From the NCBI GenBank assembly GCA_964506185.1, contig CAZDKL010000022.1, positions 1-31,339 on the forward strand: 31,339 nucleotides of DNA, read 5' to 3'. Within the stretch, counting starts at the first letter, position 1. Every line of letters begins with the position of its first letter. The position numbers were made by a program, and so were the translations under genes. The notes below the pieces were generated by a model. It was not told where the DNA came from. It worked only from the letters and a program-made list of their open reading frames with translations, and made no database searches. Source of the DNA: UBA2144 sp964506185. Lineage in GTDB: Bacteria; Patescibacteriota; Gracilibacteria; Peribacterales; Peribacteraceae. This document shows, piece by piece, positions 29,636-31,339 of the stretch.

Positions 29636-31210
29636 TTAAAAAATTTCGGCAGCTGCCTCAGCTAGATCCACTTCTGGTTGAGGTTTAACTTCTTCAGGCT
29701 TATTTTCACCGATTACACACTCAAGTTTGAGTGATCTCTTCAAAATTCTATTCATAACTTCTTCAATAGCTCTCGCCGCCTCCGGATTTGCGACTTTTCC
29801 TTTATGGAATGACGATGAGAATCCTATTGTGACAGCTTTGTCGGTAACTCCGATTAAATGTCCGTTCTTAAGAGACATTTTTACTGATGCCGGCTTGGTT
29901 TCGTTCACAATCTCAGGCCAATACTCCTTTAGGCTTTCCAATGTCAGTTCAACTGCTTCCACACTTGCTTCTTTTATGGATTCTTTTTCCTCAACCTTCT
30001 CGGTTTTCTTGTCTTCTGACTGAGCCTTCGGCTCAGGCTGTGACTCGGCAGTCGCAGCTACGGTATCACCACTGGATTCTTCTTCCTTTTTTGTCTTTTT
30101 CTCCTTCTTGTCTTTCTTTTTCTCCTTCTTGTCTTCCTCTTTAGCCGTGCTTAGCTTAACTTCTTCTGATTTCTTCTTCCCTTCCTCTGGCTTGGCGCAC
30201 AGAGAAAGCAGAGCGGACTCCAATACAAGACCCGGAAGCGGAGAAATGCGAACATCTCTTATGGCTTGCAATAAATTATCCAGTATTACCTTCAGATATT
30301 CCGTATCTTTCTTCTTTTCTATTGCCTGATGAAGCATGGAACGCACGGTTGAGAGAAGCATCCTTAAGAAAACATCCAATGCAATACCTGCTTCCTCGAT
30401 TTTTCTCACAATTTCCAGAATTTCTTTGCGATCTTTCTTATCAATAGCTTCAAAAAGCGGTTCCAAATATTCACTTCCACTCTTTCCCATTCTTTGTTCA
30501 ACTTCCTCAACGGTTATATTCGACAAAGACCGCATCTGATCCAGCATAGAGATGGCATCGCGCATGCTTCCTTGTCCGTAATGGGCAATTGTCCTCAGCG
30601 CTTCACGGTCCACGGTTATATGTTCCTGATCTGCAATAAGTTGAAGCCTCCTTATCAGGTCTTCCTCCGGTATGGAACGGAATGGGAAGCATTGGCAGCG
30701 CGATTGAATGGTTGGAGGTATCTTATTAAGCTCAGTAGTTGCCAAAATAAAGTATGCATACGGCGGCGGTTCTTCCAATGTTTTAAGTAATGCATTAAAT
30801 GCCTCTTTGGTAAGCATGTGTACCTCATCAATTATGTAAACTTTGTTGTTTGCCACAACGGGGGAGAACTGAATCTTCTCGATCAGGTCTCTGACATCAT
30901 CAATTCCTCTGTTGCTCGCAGCATCTATCTCCAAAAGGTCTACAATATTGCCCTCTTCAACGCCCTTAATTATTTGATCTGCAATTTTTTTGTCCTCGAT
31001 CCCCTTGGTCATCAAAATTTTTGCCAAAATGCGGGCCACTGAAGTTTTTCCGGTTCCGCGGCTGCCGGCGAACAGGAATGCATGAGCCAATTTGTCGGAC
31101 TGTGCCGCTTGTTCCAATGTGGTTACTACGGCGTCCTGTCCTACGACTTCGGCAAAGGCCTGTGGACGATACTTTCTATAAAGTGACACTGGACTGATAG
31201 CATACCCCAT
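29636..31210 (-). CDS. dnaX: DNA polymerase III subunit tau/gamma (DnaX), zinc module absent
   Basis: Clamp-loader ATPase and replisome organiser. 524 aa from ATG 31210 (an upstream GTG at 31222 is possible). The AAA+ part has Walker A GSRGTGKTS (49-57), DLLEIDAASNRGIDDVRDL, Walker B YIIDEVHML (125-133), LEEPPPYAYFILATTE and the SRC sensor (QSRCQCFPF). The four-Cys zinc module normally found between Walker A and EIDAASN is missing: residues 65-92 contain no Cys. Residues ~335-425 are a Lys/Glu linker. A C-terminal domain follows (ESLKEYWPEIVN...). The linker contains a -1 frameshift site (30086-30092) that would yield a ~381-aa gamma form. Confidence 0.95.
   Translation of the reverse strand: MGYAISPVSLYRKYRPQAFAEVVGQDAVVTTLEQAAQSDKLAHAFLFAGSRGTGKTSVARILAKILMTKGIEDKKIADQIIKGVEEGNIVDLLEIDAASNRGIDDVRDLIEKIQFSPVVANNKVYIIDEVHMLTKEAFNALLKTLEEPPPYAYFILATTELNKIPPTIQSRCQCFPFRSIPEEDLIRRLQLIADQEHITVDREALRTIAHYGQGSMRDAISMLDQMRSLSNITVEEVEQRMGKSGSEYLEPLFEAIDKKDRKEILEIVRKIEEAGIALDVFLRMLLSTVRSMLHQAIEKKKDTEYLKVILDNLLQAIRDVRISPLPGLVLESALLSLCAKPEEGKKKSEEVKLSTAKEEDKKEKKKDKKEKKTKKEEESSGDTVAATAESQPEPKAQSEDKKTEKVEEKESIKEASVEAVELTLESLKEYWPEIVNETKPASVKMSLKNGHLIGVTDKAVTIGFSSSFHKGKVANPEAARAIEEVMNRILKRSLKLECVIGENKPEEVKPQPEVDLAEAAAEIF
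30020..30036. repeat. Perfect 7-bp hairpin within dnaX
   Basis: CTGAGCC-ttc-GGCTCAG in the linker-coding part. It has the same trinucleotide-loop style as the intergenic REP-like hairpins. Confidence 0.6.
30066..30110 (-). promoter_or_regulatory. Programmed -1 frameshift cassette in dnaX
   Basis: In the leftward reading frame the codons ACA AAA AAG form the slippery heptamer A AAA AAG (30092-30086), the one used in E. coli dnaX. AAGGAG lies 8 nt upstream. After slippage the new frame reads six codons (GRRIQW) and then TGA (30068-30066). A perfect CTGAGCC/GGCTCAG hairpin (30036-30020) lies further downstream, probably too far to help. Confidence 0.75.
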
Positions 31211-31229
31211 ATAGAACTTCACGGAAATT

Positions 31230-31299
31230 GGAATACTGGAATATTGGAATATTGGGATAAAAGCACCTATTACTCCAATATTCCAATATTCAACATTCC
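31230..31299. repeat. Inverted-arm element (word AATATTCC)
   Basis: The left arm 31230-31256 reiterates GGAATATTG and the right arm 31273-31299 is its near-exact inverse, with a 16-nt AT-rich loop. It is immediately upstream of dnaX. Confidence 0.8.
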
Positions 31300-31307
31300 T
31301 TCGAGAA

Positions 31308-31329
31308 TCCGCCTGCGTAAGCTGGCGGA
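31308..31329. repeat. REP-like hairpin at the window end
   Basis: TCCGCC (31308-31313) and GGCGGA (31324-31329) around a 10-nt loop, close to the AATATTCC element. Confidence 0.55.
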
Positions 31330-31339
31330 GGAAGAGTTT

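Noticed and set aside
1..31339. Alternative genetic code (UGA read as Gly, as in Gracilibacteria)
   Set aside because: All long genes are full length under the standard code, and several end in TGA at the expected place (permease, thermonuclease, small membrane genes). Conserved glycines use GGN codons.

Overview
The window looks like a stretch of chromosome from an ultra-small bacterium of the candidate phyla radiation (Patescibacteria). It most resembles the Peregrinibacteria/Peribacteria group, but that placement is an inference from gene content and not from a marker tree. The reasons are: tightly packed short core genes (237-aa HrcA, 423-aa Pgi); an archaeal-type purP in a bacterial setting; a GyrA with a lysine/proline-rich tail; a VirD4-like ATPase beside hrcA; a Cys-rich poly-Asp surface protein; and few Shine-Dalgarno sequences. 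Several promoters sit so close to the start codon that the mRNAs would be leaderless. The standard code holds: TAA, TAG and some TGA stops, and no in-frame TGA in long genes.

Layout. 1-3420: the end of an unknown gene, two tandem purP paralogs, an ArsR-type regulator behind a perfect palindrome, a tRNA-Ala fragment and an intact tRNA-Ala(TGC). 3590-5110: an accessory or decaying patch with a tandem-repeat protein, a frameshifted membrane-protein copy, an IS200/IS605-like end pair without a transposase, nested hairpins, and the intact membrane-protein paralog. 5138-9595: thioredoxin, pgi, ruvA (all leftward), then an M23 peptidase operon (rightward). 9695-12390: four small membrane proteins with strong Shine-Dalgarno sites and their own hairpin terminators, foreign in style to the rest, split by an EamA transporter. 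12543-20620: rsmI (leftward) divergent from gyrA, then rpmE, a small gene, and a CIRCE-controlled hrcA/VirD4-like operon. 20617-22034: a REP-type transposase (RAYT) and about 900 bp without a clear protein gene. 22035-26092: a secreted coiled-coil protein, a lipoprotein nuclease and a 950-aa surface protein. 26095-31210: all leftward: an APC permease, a small protein, glyA, 5-formyl-THF cyclo-ligase and dnaX.

How the genes fit together. PurP (formate-dependent purine step), GlyA and 5-formyl-THF cyclo-ligase touch one-carbon and purine metabolism. The nuclease could feed on external DNA. RuvA, GyrA and DnaX serve DNA maintenance. HrcA and its CIRCE box place a DNA-translocase-like ATPase under heat-shock control.

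Three signals stand out. (1) About ten intergenic elements are made of short repeated words, often with an inverted second arm; at least seven different words occur, and two of them recur. (2) dnaX carries a textbook programmed -1 frameshift site (A AAA AAG) with a Shine-Dalgarno-like sequence upstream and a quick stop in the new frame. (3) The foreign-looking membrane genes include a tandem pair of clear homologs of no family I recognise.
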